Shown here: positions 1 to 8,548 of the stretch, one piece after another | How the letters are laid out: every line of letters begins with the position of its first letter | How positions within the stretch are numbered: the stretch's first letter is position 1 | Assembly: GCA_965205235.1 (NCBI GenBank) | Contig: CBDBGD010000001.1 | Location: 124,001 to 188,000, forward strand | Length of the DNA stretch: 64,000 nucleotides | DNA from: CBDBGD01 sp965205235 | GTDB lineage: Bacteria > Chloroflexota > Dehalococcoidia > Lucifugimonadales > UBA1127 | Direction of reading: 5' to 3' | Made by a program: the position numbers and the translations under genes | Notes under the pieces: model-generated | Database searches by the model: none | What the model saw: the letters and a program-made list of their open reading frames with translations, nothing else | What the model was told of the DNA's origin: nothing

Positions 1-1099
1 CGACGGCCGCGTCTCCGACGACACTCGCCTCCGGGCTTCGCTGCCGACCACCCGCCACCTCCGCGAGCACGGCGCCAGGGTCATCCTCTGCTCCCACCTG
101 GGCCGGCCGAAAGGGGCAGTCGACGAGTCGTTGCGCCTGGGCACCGTGGCCCAGCACCTGAGCGAGCTCCTCGGCTGCTCCGTGGGCTACGTCCAGGAGT
201 GCATCGGCCCCAAGGCTGCAGGGGCGGTGGATGCCCTCGGCCCCGGCGATGTCCTGCTCCTGGAGAACCTCCGCTTCCACGCAGGCGAGGAGAAGAACGA
301 CCCCGCGTTCGCTCGTGACCTCGCTTCGCTCGCAGACCTCTTCGTCAACGATGCTTTTGGCGCCGCCCACCGCGCGCACGCCTCCACCGTCGGCATCACG
401 AAGTTCCTCCCTTCCTACGCAGGCTTCCTCCTGGAGAAAGAGGCGGAGATGCTAGGCGCAGTGCTGCACGACCCGCAACGGCCATTCGCGGTGGTCGTGG
501 GGGGCGCCAAGATCAGTGACAAGCTCCCCGTCCTCCAGAGCCTTCTCGACAAGGTCGACCGCATCCTCATCGGCGGCGGCATGGTAGCCAGCTTCTTCCG
601 TGCGCAGGGGTACGGCGGTGGCGCATCCGGTGGAGACGAGGAGCAGGTCGATGAAGCCCGCCGCCTCCTCGCCGAGGCCCAGGCCCGCGGCGTCGACGTA
701 CTCCTCCCCCACGACGTCGTCGCTGCGAGTGAGTTCGCAGCCGACGCTCCCCATCGCACGGTGTCCGCCGGTGACGTGCCTCCCGGCTGGCTCGTGTTGG
801 ACATAGGCCCAGCATCTGCCGAGCGGTACAGCGATGCCCTGCAGACCTGCCGCACGGTCCTCTGGAACGGCCCCATGGGCGTCTTCGAGTTCCCTCCCTT
901 CTCCCACGGCACCCGTGCGCTGGCGGCGACCATCGCTGCCCTGCCGGCAACGACGGTCATCGGCGGAGGTTCCACCGGCGAGGCGGTGACCACCCTTGGC
1001 TTGGCCGACCGCATGACCCACGTCTCCACCGGAGGGGGCGCTTCCCTCGAGTTCCTGGAGGGCAGGCAGCTTCCCGGACTGGCCGCGTTGATGCACTAG
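1..1099 (+). CDS. pgk: phosphoglycerate kinase, 5' end cut by window edge
   Basis: Converts 1,3-bisphosphoglycerate and ADP to 3-phosphoglycerate and ATP in the cytosol. The frame is open from base 2, so about 25-30 N-terminal residues lie outside; 365 residues are visible. Seen: the DDTR element, CSHLGRPKG (3-PG binding), ENLRFH, GGAKISDK (nucleotide-site Lys), WNGPMGVFE and a C-terminal glycine-rich loop. That loop reads GGGST where most PGKs have GGGD(S/T); the Asp that normally helps bind Mg-nucleotide is Ser. I recall similar loops in other Chloroflexi, so this is probably lineage-specific rather than inactivating. First gene of a same-strand cluster with apgM and tpiA. The TTG at 131 is internal, not the start. 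Confidence 0.95.
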   Translation, partial: DGRVSDDTRLRASLPTTRHLREHGARVILCSHLGRPKGAVDESLRLGTVAQHLSELLGCSVGYVQECIGPKAAGAVDALGPGDVLLLENLRFHAGEEKNDPAFARDLASLADLFVNDAFGAAHRAHASTVGITKFLPSYAGFLLEKEAEMLGAVLHDPQRPFAVVVGGAKISDKLPVLQSLLDKVDRILIGGGMVASFFRAQGYGGGASGGDEEQVDEARRLLAEAQARGVDVLLPHDVVAASEFAADAPHRTVSAGDVPPGWLVLDIGPASAERYSDALQTCRTVLWNGPMGVFEFPPFSHGTRALAATIAALPATTVIGGGSTGEAVTTLGLADRMTHVSTGGGASLEFLEGRQLPGLAALMH

Positions 1100-1127
1100 G
1101 CTCCACGAGTAGTCAGGAGGAGCGCGC

Positions 1128-2333
1128 ATGATCGACTTTCCCCACCTGAGGGACATCGTCGTCAGCACCCCGTCGACCATCGTCATGCTTGTGGCGGATG
1201 GCCTGGGCGGCCTGGCGCACCCTGAGACCCGTCGGTCGGAGCTGGAGACCGCCCACATCCCGAACCTGGACCGGCTGGCCCAGCAGAGCGCCTGCGGCCT
1301 CACGGTGCCGGTGCTTCCCGGCATCGCTCCGGGCAGCGGCCCCGGCCACCTGGGCCTCTTCGGTTACGACCCTGTGAAGTACCTCATCGGCCGCGGCGTC
1401 CTGGAGGCCCTGGGCATCGACGTCGATCTGCAAGAGGGCGATATCGCCGCCCGCGGCAACTTCTGCACCGTCGACGCCGACGGCAACATCATCGACCGTC
1501 GCGCCGGCCGCATCGCCACGGAGGCCGCCGCCCCCCTCGTCGACGCCCTGGACCGCATCGAGGTGCCCGGCTTCGAGGCCAGGGTCTACCCCGTGAAGGA
1601 CTATCGCTTCGTCCTCCGCTTGCGCGGCGACGGCCTCAGCGACCAGGTCACCGAGATGGACCCCGGCCGCATGGGCGTGCCGCCGTTGGAGGTCCACGCG
1701 TCAGCCCCGGAGGGTGAGCGAACGGCCCAAGCCTTCAACGCATTCGTCGCCCAGGCCCAGAGCGTCCTCCGGGAAGAGCAGCCCGCGAACATGGTCTTGC
1801 TCCGAGGCGTCTCCAGCCTGCCCCACCTCCCGCCCATGGGCGCAGCCTACGGGCTCAACCCCGCGGCCATCGCCGCGTACCCCATGTACCGCGGCCTTGC
1901 CCACACGCTGGGCATGCACGTCATCGACGCCGGTTCCACTTTTGCCGAAGAGGTGCAGACCCTCCATCGCCACTACAGCGAGCATGACTTCTTCTACGTC
2001 CACTACAAACCCGCCGACGCCGCAGGCGAGGACGGCGACTTCGACGCCAAGGTCCGGGCCCTGGAGGAGCTTGACACCTTCATCCCGTCCCTCCTGGAGC
2101 TTGACCCCGACGTCTTCCTCGTCGCCGGCGACCACGCCACGCCGGCGATCATGGCGAACCACACGTGGCACCCCGTCCCCTTCCTCCTGCGCTCCAAATG
2201 GACGTTGGGTGAAGGCGTCGACACCTTCGACGAGCGCGCCTTTGCGACCGGCTCCCTGGGGACCATCCCAGCGAACCAGGCGATGCTTCTGGCGCTGGCC
2301 CACGCGGGCAAGCTCACCAAGTTCGGACCGTAG
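1128..2333 (+). CDS. apgM: 2,3-bisphosphoglycerate-independent phosphoglycerate mutase, archaeal type
   Basis: Interconverts 3- and 2-phosphoglycerate without a bisphosphoglycerate cofactor, the step after Pgk. 401 residues, normal for the archaeal-type (ApgM) branch of the alkaline-phosphatase superfamily and shorter than bacterial GpmI (about 510). Seen: VADGLGG near residue 22 (metal-binding Asp), the GPGHLGLFGYDP block near residue 70 with GIAPGSG before it, and a C-terminal metal site LVAGDHATP near 335 followed by NHTWHPVP. The start is set by CAGGAGG 7 bases before ATG. It lies 28 bases after pgk and 19 before tpiA, so the three are probably co-transcribed. Neither enolase nor GAPDH is in view. 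Confidence 0.93.
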   Translation: MIDFPHLRDIVVSTPSTIVMLVADGLGGLAHPETRRSELETAHIPNLDRLAQQSACGLTVPVLPGIAPGSGPGHLGLFGYDPVKYLIGRGVLEALGIDVDLQEGDIAARGNFCTVDADGNIIDRRAGRIATEAAAPLVDALDRIEVPGFEARVYPVKDYRFVLRLRGDGLSDQVTEMDPGRMGVPPLEVHASAPEGERTAQAFNAFVAQAQSVLREEQPANMVLLRGVSSLPHLPPMGAAYGLNPAAIAAYPMYRGLAHTLGMHVIDAGSTFAEEVQTLHRHYSEHDFFYVHYKPADAAGEDGDFDAKVRALEELDTFIPSLLELDPDVFLVAGDHATPAIMANHTWHPVPFLLRSKWTLGEGVDTFDERAFATGSLGTIPANQAMLLALAHAGKLTKFGP

Positions 2334-2352
2334 CGCACGCAAGGAGGCCGCA

Positions 2353-3132
2353 GTGCCCACGCCCATCATCGCCGGCAACTGGAAGATGCACACCACCCTG
2401 GAGGAGGCCCGCAGCCTCACCCACGGAGTGCGAGACAAGGTCGCGGGCATCTCCGGCGTCGAGGTGGTGCTGTGCCCGCCCTTCCCCTACCTCCTCGCCT
2501 GCCGGGACGTGCTTCTAGGCTCCGGCATCCACGTCGGCGCACAGAACATGCACTCCGAGGAGAAAGGCGCTTTCACCGGTGAGGTGGCGCCCCCCATGCT
2601 CGCCGAGCTCTGCGAGTTCGTCATCATCGGACACTCGGAGCGGCGTCAGCACTTCGGCGAGACCGACGCGGCCATAGCCCGCAAGGTGCAGGCGGCTTTG
2701 GCCGTCGGCCTCTCCCCCATCCTCTGCGTCGGCGAGACGTTGGAGCAACGGCAGGCAGGGCAGGCGGAGGCCGTCGTCGGGTCCCAGCTCCAGGCTGCCC
2801 TCGACGCTGTTGAGGCCCCCGGAGGGCTCGCAATCGCCTACGAGCCCGTGTGGGCCATCGGCACCGGCGTCGCGGCCACCCCCGACGTCGCCGCGCACGT
2901 CATGGGCGGTCCCATTCTGGCAGGCCTCGCGGCCATCTTCGGCGAGCACGCCGCGCTCGACGTCCCGCTGCTGTACGGCGGCAGCGTCAACCCAGGCAAC
3001 ATCGCCGAGTTCGCCGCCGTACCCGCGGTCCACGGCGCACTGGTCGGCGGCGCCAGCCTCAAGGCCGACGACTTCGCCGAGATCGTGCGCATCACGGCGC
3101 AGGCGAAGGGCAGCGGCGGCCTGGGGCAGTAG
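2353..3132 (+). CDS. tpiA: triosephosphate isomerase
   Basis: Interconverts dihydroxyacetone phosphate and glyceraldehyde 3-phosphate. 259 residues, normal length. Seen: N-terminal GNWKMH (Asn and Lys of the active site), IGHSERR (catalytic His), AYEPVWAIGTG (catalytic Glu) and YGGSVNPGN (phosphate loop). The start is GTG, chosen because AAGGAGG sits 5 bases upstream and the product then begins PTPIIAGNWKM as expected; the open frame extends far upstream but that part is antisense-like shadow of apgM. Third gene of the pgk-apgM-tpiA cluster. Confidence 0.96.
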   Translation: MPTPIIAGNWKMHTTLEEARSLTHGVRDKVAGISGVEVVLCPPFPYLLACRDVLLGSGIHVGAQNMHSEEKGAFTGEVAPPMLAELCEFVIIGHSERRQHFGETDAAIARKVQAALAVGLSPILCVGETLEQRQAGQAEAVVGSQLQAALDAVEAPGGLAIAYEPVWAIGTGVAATPDVAAHVMGGPILAGLAAIFGEHAALDVPLLYGGSVNPGNIAEFAAVPAVHGALVGGASLKADDFAEIVRITAQAKGSGGLGQ

Positions 3133-3148
3133 GCCCCACGGTGACCTT

Positions 3149-5008
3149 GTGGGCGTCGACAGAGATCACCGCAGCGCTCCCCGTCCTCACGTAGCCCCGC
3201 TGCTGGCCATCGTCGGACCCACGGGCGTCGGCAAGAGTGCGCTGGCCCTGAAGCTCGCCCAGCGCCATGGCGGCGAGATCATCAACGTCGACAGCCGCCA
3301 GGTCTACCGCTGCATGGACGTCGGCACCGCCAAGCCGTCGCTCGAAGACCGCGCCGCCATCCCCCACCACCTCTACGACGTCGCTGACCCCGACGACGAC
3401 TTCAGCCTCGCCCACTTCCTCGCCCTGGCCCGCGCCGCCATCGCCGACGTCCACCGACGCAGGGCGCTGCCCGTTCTCGTGGGCGGCACCGGCCAGTACG
3501 CATGGGCGCTCCTCGAAGGCTGGGAGACGCCCGCAGCGCCGCCGCAACCCGACCTGCGGGCCGAGCTGACGGCTTTCGCCGAGCGCGAGGGCCACGCAGC
3601 CCTCCACCGCCGCCTTGAATCCGTCGATCCCGAGGCGGCCATGCGCATCGACCCTCGCAACGTCCGCCGAGTTGTCCGCTCCCTCGAAGTCCTTGCCGCC
3701 ACCGGCATCCCCCTCGCCCAGGCGCGTGGGAAGCGGCCCCCGCCCTACGACGCCCTCGTCCTCGGACTCGACGCCCCCTCCCGGGCCGACCTCCACCGCC
3801 GCCTCGACGCACGCGTGGAGCAGATGCTCGCCGACGGTTGGGTGGACGAGGTGCAACGCATCCTCGCGGCGGACCGTTCGCCCGACCTTCCGTCGCTATC
3901 CAGCATGGGCTACCGCGAGCTCGCCCGGCACGTGGCCGGCGAAATCACCCTTGATGAGGCATCCCGGCAGATTCGGACGGCGCACCACCGCCTGGCCCGG
4001 CGGCAGTACGCGTGGTTCAAGCCCGCAGACCCCCGCATCCACTGGCTCACCGCCGACGGCACGGAGGCGAAGCAGGCGGAGCGCGTGCTGTCGGAGTGGC
4101 CTGCCCTCACGTACGCTGCAGGATCGCTCCTCCCCGCGCCAGACCCTCCACCCATCGACCGCGCCGCCCTCCTCGCGCTGTACGACGTCCCGGACCCACA
4201 GCGCCCCGGCCGCGTCATCCCGGGCTACGACAAGGCCCACGCCGCCCGCACGACGGACATGGTGCTGGCCGTCGCCCGCCGTCTCGGCATCGACGGCGGC
4301 ACGCTCCGGAAGCTGGAGGTCGCCGCCCTCCTCCACGACATAGGCCGCGCGGGCATGGACGCCGTGCTCTTCGGCCGCATCTTCCAGGCCGCGCAGTCCG
4401 CGGGCCTCCCCGTGCGCGTCGCTGATTTCGTCCGCCGCTACCCGAACGTCTCGAAAGACGACGCCACCCAGGCTTTCCTCGACCTCGCGCATCCCGCCCT
4501 GGAGGCCGCGGGCCTCGCCATCGACGATCGCGTGGTCCAGCACGTCGAGATGCGCATGGGCTTCGACCGGCGTGTGCGTAGGGTGCTCGCCAAGAAGGAA
4601 CCGGATCTACGCACGCTGGGCGTCACCGTGGAGCCCTGGATGGAGCAGGTCATCCTCTACTACTACTACCCGGAGCGAATGGAGGGCGCGCCCGACGACG
4701 TGCGGCTCATGGGCATGCTCCTCGTGGCGTGCGAGAACTTCGAGGCCTACAACAACGTCCAGCGAGCCCGCGACTACTACGGACGCGAGCATCCCAGCCT
4801 TCGGGACGCCTTCGACACCGTGCGCCGGTTCGTGCGTGATGGCCTCGTGACGTCACAGGTCTACGACGCCCTCCGCGACTGCACGATCGACGGTGAACTC
4901 GACGCCCTCGTCCGCGAGTCGCAGGGCCTCGCCCCCGATGCGCCGCTGCGCGAGGCCGACGTCGCCTTCCTCCGAGAGCTGCGCCAGGAGCGAGATTGCG
5001 CCGGTTGA
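3149..5008 (+). CDS. miaA: tRNA dimethylallyltransferase MiaA fused to an HD phosphohydrolase-like domain
   Basis: N-terminal half (about residues 18-325) is a complete MiaA, which adds the dimethylallyl group to A37 of tRNAs reading UNN codons: P-loop GPTGVGKS at 23-30, DSRQVY near 52, HHLYDV, GGTGQYAW, PRNVRRVVRSLEV, and the C-terminal SSMGYRELARH and RRQYAWFK blocks. After a linker the protein continues with an HD domain: an H..R helix near 365, then AALLHDIG with His396-Asp397, up to residue 619. Normal MiaA is about 300-320 residues, so the extra 290 are a genuine fusion in one frame without a stop. Start GTG at 3149 is the first in frame before the P-loop; its ribosome site is weak, and the gene lies 16 bases after tpiA. 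The HD substrate is unknown. Confidence 0.9.
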   Translation: MGVDRDHRSAPRPHVAPLLAIVGPTGVGKSALALKLAQRHGGEIINVDSRQVYRCMDVGTAKPSLEDRAAIPHHLYDVADPDDDFSLAHFLALARAAIADVHRRRALPVLVGGTGQYAWALLEGWETPAAPPQPDLRAELTAFAEREGHAALHRRLESVDPEAAMRIDPRNVRRVVRSLEVLAATGIPLAQARGKRPPPYDALVLGLDAPSRADLHRRLDARVEQMLADGWVDEVQRILAADRSPDLPSLSSMGYRELARHVAGEITLDEASRQIRTAHHRLARRQYAWFKPADPRIHWLTADGTEAKQAERVLSEWPALTYAAGSLLPAPDPPPIDRAALLALYDVPDPQRPGRVIPGYDKAHAARTTDMVLAVARRLGIDGGTLRKLEVAALLHDIGRAGMDAVLFGRIFQAAQSAGLPVRVADFVRRYPNVSKDDATQAFLDLAHPALEAAGLAIDDRVVQHVEMRMGFDRRVRRVLAKKEPDLRTLGVTVEPWMEQVILYYYYPERMEGAPDDVRLMGMLLVACENFEAYNNVQRARDYYGREHPSLRDAFDTVRRFVRDGLVTSQVYDALRDCTIDGELDALVRESQGLAPDAPLREADVAFLRELRQERDCAG

Positions 5009-5059
5009 GGGGTTGCGGCCCTTCACATCGGGGCGTACAGTGGCCATAGAGGTGATGTG

Positions 5060-5281
5060 ATGCACTTTCCAGGCCCCGGAGGACACCACCCGGAGATCAT
5101 GCGCCAGGTCGGCAAGGCCGGCCACAAGCAGCGCCTGGAGGCGGCCCAGCGCCAGCAGATGATCGACGAGGCACGCGCGGGCGGCCCGCAGCGAAGGCGG
5201 AGAGGTCTGCCGGTCGCCGGATGGTTCCTGGCGGCCGTCGTTATCACGGTGGTCTTGGGCCTCATAGCGCAGTTTACATAA
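5060..5281 (+). CDS. small single-pass membrane protein, function unknown
   Basis: About 73 residues. A basic, Gln/Arg-rich N-terminal half (helical, around residues 12-50) is followed by one hydrophobic segment near the C-terminus (GWFLAAVVITVVLGLIAQ), so it is probably a tail-anchored or single-span protein with the charged part in the cytoplasm. GAGGTGAT just upstream is a strong Shine-Dalgarno match; ATG at 5060 has the better spacing, and an adjacent in-frame GTG at 5057 is an alternative. It follows miaA by 51 bases on the same strand. I do not recognise a family. Confidence 0.6.
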   Translation: MHFPGPGGHHPEIMRQVGKAGHKQRLEAAQRQQMIDEARAGGPQRRRRGLPVAGWFLAAVVITVVLGLIAQFT

Positions 5282-5335
5282 CCGTCACTTCCAGGCCGCC
5301 GCCGCTCCTCCTTACCCCACGCCTGCCCGCGCCTC

Positions 5336-5365
5336 TGGACTGAACGCGCCCAGCGCCCGTATAAT
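5336..5365 (+). promoter_or_regulatory. sigma70-like promoter for the Gfo/Idh gene
   Basis: TGGACT, 18-base spacer, perfect TATAAT. It ends 60 bases before the GTG start of the oxidoreductase and separates that gene from the miaA cluster. Confidence 0.6.
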
Positions 5366-5425
5366 CGCGTCCCGCACGTCATTCCGTGGGGCGTCCCGCG
5401 TACCCTGCGCACGTAAGGAGTTCCC

Positions 5426-6469
5426 GTGAGCGACACACCCATTCGCATCGGCATCGTCGGGGCCGGCGCCAACACCCGGCTCATGCACATTCCCGGCTTC
5501 CAGGCCCAGGACGGCGTCCAGGTTGTCAGCGTCGTCAACCGTAGCCGCGCCTCCAGCGAGCGTGCGGCCAAGGAGTTCGGCATCCCCACGGTCTACGACA
5601 GGTGGACGGACCTGGTCGATGCCGACGACACCAACGCGATCTGCATCGGCACATGGCCCTACATGCACTGCCCCGTCACCTTGCGCGCCCTGGCGCGCGG
5701 CAAGCACGTCCTCACTGAGGCCCGCATGGCCATGAGCGCGTCGCAGGCCCACACGATGCTGGCCGCCTCCCGCGAGCACCCGGACCTGGTCACCCAGATC
5801 GTGCCGTCCCCCTTCACCTTCCGCGTCGACGCGACCGTCCGCGGGCTGCTGAACGACGGCTACCTGGGCGACATCCTCGCCATCGAGCTGATGAGCTCCG
5901 GCGGCTTCCTCGACACCGAGGGCCCGCTGCACTGGAGGCAGGACCGCGACCTCAGCGGCTACAACATCCTCACCATGGGCATCTGGTACGAGGCGCTCAT
6001 GCGCTGGGTCGGGCCCGCCACGCGAGTGTCGGCCATGACCCGCGTCCACGTCCGCGGCCGCAAGGACGGCGACGGCAACCTCCGCTCCACCACCGTACCC
6101 GACCACGTCGACGTGCTGTGCGACATGGCATGCGGCGCGCAGGCCCACCTGCGAATCAGCGCCGTCATGGGCCTGCCCCCGTCCGACGGCATCTGGCTGT
6201 TCGGCAGCGAGGGCACGCTCCATTGGGACTCGCCCACCGGCAAGCTCTACGGCGGCAAGCGAGGCGACAAGGCCCTCGCGGAGATCGTCATCCCGGCCGA
6301 GAAGGAAGGCCGCTGGCGCGTCGAGGAGGAGTTCGTCGGCGCCATCCGAGGCCAAGAGCCGGTGCGCCTCACCAGCTTCGAGGACGGCGTCCGATACATG
6401 GAGTTCACAGAGGCGGTCACCCGCAGCGCCCAGTCCGGCCGGGCCGTGGCGCTGCCCCTCGCGGGCTGA
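5426..6469 (+). CDS. Gfo/Idh/MocA-family NAD(P)-dependent oxidoreductase-like protein
   Basis: 347 residues. N-terminal Rossmann fold with GIVGAGANTR at 9-18; C-terminal alpha/beta domain as in glucose-fructose and inositol dehydrogenases. Family members oxidise sugars or other hydroxy compounds. The usual EKP motif (catalytic or cofactor-contacting Lys) after GKHVL is replaced: the protein reads GKHVLTEARM, so the Lys is absent. It may not be a classical dehydrogenase, and the substrate is unknown. GTG start with TAAGGAG upstream. Followed 43 bases later by an aldo/keto reductase on the same strand, so the two may be co-transcribed. Confidence 0.85.
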   Translation: MSDTPIRIGIVGAGANTRLMHIPGFQAQDGVQVVSVVNRSRASSERAAKEFGIPTVYDRWTDLVDADDTNAICIGTWPYMHCPVTLRALARGKHVLTEARMAMSASQAHTMLAASREHPDLVTQIVPSPFTFRVDATVRGLLNDGYLGDILAIELMSSGGFLDTEGPLHWRQDRDLSGYNILTMGIWYEALMRWVGPATRVSAMTRVHVRGRKDGDGNLRSTTVPDHVDVLCDMACGAQAHLRISAVMGLPPSDGIWLFGSEGTLHWDSPTGKLYGGKRGDKALAEIVIPAEKEGRWRVEEEFVGAIRGQEPVRLTSFEDGVRYMEFTEAVTRSAQSGRAVALPLAG

Positions 6470-6512
6470 CACCCCGACGACCGTCGGCACAGCGCAACAC
6501 AAGGAGGAAGAC

Positions 6513-7454
6513 ATGGAGTATCGCAGGCTCGGAGGCTCAGGGCTCAAGGTCTCGGAGATCGGGCTAGGGACCAACAACTTCGGCGGTAGGATGGACCCGC
6601 AGGCGTCCGCTCGCGTCGTCCACCAGGCCATCGACCTCGGCATCAACTGCCTCGACACCGCCAACAGCTACGGCGGCGGTCTGTCGGAGGAGTACATCGG
6701 CCGGGCGATCAAAGGCAAGCGCCACGACGTCATCCTGGCCACCAAGGTCTACAGCCAGGTCGGCGAGGGCCCCAACTCCCGGGGCGCCTCCCGCCTCAGC
6801 GTCATGCGCGAGGTCGAGGACAGTCTGCGCCGCCTCGACACCGACTTCATCGACCTCTACCAGGTCCACTTCCACGACGCCGACACCCCCATCGAGGAGA
6901 CCCTGCGCGCCATGGACGACCTGGTCCACCAGGGCAAGGTCCGCTACATCGGCTGCTCCAACTTCGACGGCTGGCAGGTCTGCGAGGCCATCTGGACCTC
7001 CCGCGCCCTGAACCTGGAGTCCTTTGTCAGCGTCCAGCCACACTACAGCATGCTCGTCCGCGACTGCGAGCGCGAGCTCATCCCCTTCTGCAAGGCCTAC
7101 AACATCGGCGTGCTGCCCTACTTCCCGCTGGCCAGCGGCTTCCTCACCGGCAAGTACCGCCGCGGCGAGCCGCCCCCCCAGGGCACCCGGCTGGCTGGGA
7201 ACGAGCGCGCTGCCCAGGCTCTCACCGATGCCAACTTCGACATCCTGGAGGGCCTGGAGAACTTCGCCGCCGAGCGCGGCCACTCGGTCCTGGAGCTCGC
7301 CTTCGCGTGGCTCTTGGCGAACCCCACGGTCAGCTCCGTCATCGCCGGCGCGACGAAGACCGAGCAGCTCGAGGCCAACGCCAAGGCCGCGGAGTGGCAT
7401 CTCACCGCCGACGACATGGCCGAGGTCGACCGCATCCTGGGCAACGGCGCGTAG
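6513..7454 (+). CDS. aldo/keto reductase
   Basis: 313 residues, (alpha/beta)8 barrel NADPH-dependent reductase. The tetrad is visible: Asp and Tyr in CLDTANSYGGG, Lys in ILATKV, His in YQVHFHD; the C-terminal cofactor region SSVIAGATKTEQLEAN is typical. Related to the YghZ/L-glyceraldehyde 3-phosphate reductase and potassium-channel beta-like group. Start ATG follows AAGGAGG. It sits directly behind the Gfo/Idh-like gene; the pair may act on the same sugar-derived substrate, which is inference. Confidence 0.9.
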   Translation: MEYRRLGGSGLKVSEIGLGTNNFGGRMDPQASARVVHQAIDLGINCLDTANSYGGGLSEEYIGRAIKGKRHDVILATKVYSQVGEGPNSRGASRLSVMREVEDSLRRLDTDFIDLYQVHFHDADTPIEETLRAMDDLVHQGKVRYIGCSNFDGWQVCEAIWTSRALNLESFVSVQPHYSMLVRDCERELIPFCKAYNIGVLPYFPLASGFLTGKYRRGEPPPQGTRLAGNERAAQALTDANFDILEGLENFAAERGHSVLELAFAWLLANPTVSSVIAGATKTEQLEANAKAAEWHLTADDMAEVDRILGNGA

Positions 7455-7544
7455 CACGATCTGCCGCTCCGTGCGACGGTTGCGAGTCCGCTTCCCCGGA
7501 CGATGCCTCCCGCAGCGTCGCCGGCTCTCCGCGTCGACCCTCCG

Positions 7545-7573
7545 TTGCGTAGCTAGCTCTCCGCCGCTAAACT
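7545..7573 (+). promoter_or_regulatory. possible promoter for dapF-dapL
   Basis: TTGCGT, 17-base spacer, TAAACT, ending 30 bases before dapF. The -35 is weak; the placement is good. Confidence 0.35.
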
Positions 7574-7603
7574 GGTCGAACGTGCCTGTGGAGGTGTAGC
7601 GGG

Positions 7604-8521
7604 ATGAGGTTCGCCAAGATGCACGGGGCCGGCAACGACTTCGTGGTCATCGACGCTCGTGAGACGGACCGCGACTGGGGCGCCCTGGCCCAGGACGTCT
7701 GCGACCGCCACTTCGGCGTGGGCGCCGACGGCATCATCCTCGCCCTGCCCTCTCAGTCCGCCGACCTCCGCATGCGCATGTTCAACCCTGACGGCTCCGA
7801 GGCCGAGATGTGCGGCAACGGCATCCGCTGCGTCGCCAAGTTCGCCTTGGAGCGCGGCATCGCGCCCTGGCCGCAGGACGTCCTGCGCATCGAGACCCTT
7901 GCGGGGCTCTGCACCGTCGCTCCCATCGAGGAGCAGGGCAGCTTCCAGCGGGCCCGCGTGGGCATGGGAGTGCCCCGGCTGCGGCCCGAAGAGGTCCCCG
8001 TCGACCCCGCCTACCGTCTCGCGATAGTCGGCGCTCGCGAGAGCGTCGCCCAGTGGCCCCGGGGCGCCGGCGCCGAGTTCCGCCTGCCAGAGGGCGAGCT
8101 TGTGCTCGACTGGCCCGTGGTCGTCCCCAACGGCAACTTCAACGTCACAGGCGTCTCCATGGGCAACCCCCACGCCGTCGCTTTCGTCGACACGCCCGTT
8201 GCGGAGCTGGCCCTGCACGAGTTCGGCCCCCAGGTCGAGCATCACCCCCTCTTCCCGCAGCGGGTCAACTTCGAGGTGGTCAACGTCGTCGACCGCGGCC
8301 ACCTGACCGCACGCGTCTGGGAACGCGGCGCGGGCGAGACGATGGCCTGCGGCAGCGGCGCATGCGCCATCGCCGTCGCGGCCCGCCTTCACGGCTACAC
8401 CGACGAAAGAGTTGACATAAACCTCCCCGGAGGCCTCCTGCGACTCACGTGGGACGGCCGGGACCAGGTATACCTCGAAGGCCCCGTCGCCCAGGTGTTC
8501 GAGGCCGAGTGGGCCGACTGA
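7604..8521 (+). CDS. dapF: diaminopimelate epimerase
   Basis: Epimerises LL- to meso-diaminopimelate for lysine and peptidoglycan. 305 residues, slightly longer than the usual 275-280 because of an insertion around residues 130-165. Seen: N-terminal KMHGAGNDFV, first catalytic Cys in EMCGNGIRC near residue 70, second Cys in MACGSGACA near 250, and the central GNPHAV block. Ribosome site GGAGGTG lies upstream of ATG. Followed 27 bases later by dapL, which supplies its LL-substrate. Confidence 0.96.
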   Translation: MRFAKMHGAGNDFVVIDARETDRDWGALAQDVCDRHFGVGADGIILALPSQSADLRMRMFNPDGSEAEMCGNGIRCVAKFALERGIAPWPQDVLRIETLAGLCTVAPIEEQGSFQRARVGMGVPRLRPEEVPVDPAYRLAIVGARESVAQWPRGAGAEFRLPEGELVLDWPVVVPNGNFNVTGVSMGNPHAVAFVDTPVAELALHEFGPQVEHHPLFPQRVNFEVVNVVDRGHLTARVWERGAGETMACGSGACAIAVAARLHGYTDERVDINLPGGLLRLTWDGRDQVYLEGPVAQVFEAEWAD

Positions 8522-8548
8522 ACGACACGTTCTTGGAAGGAGACTGAA

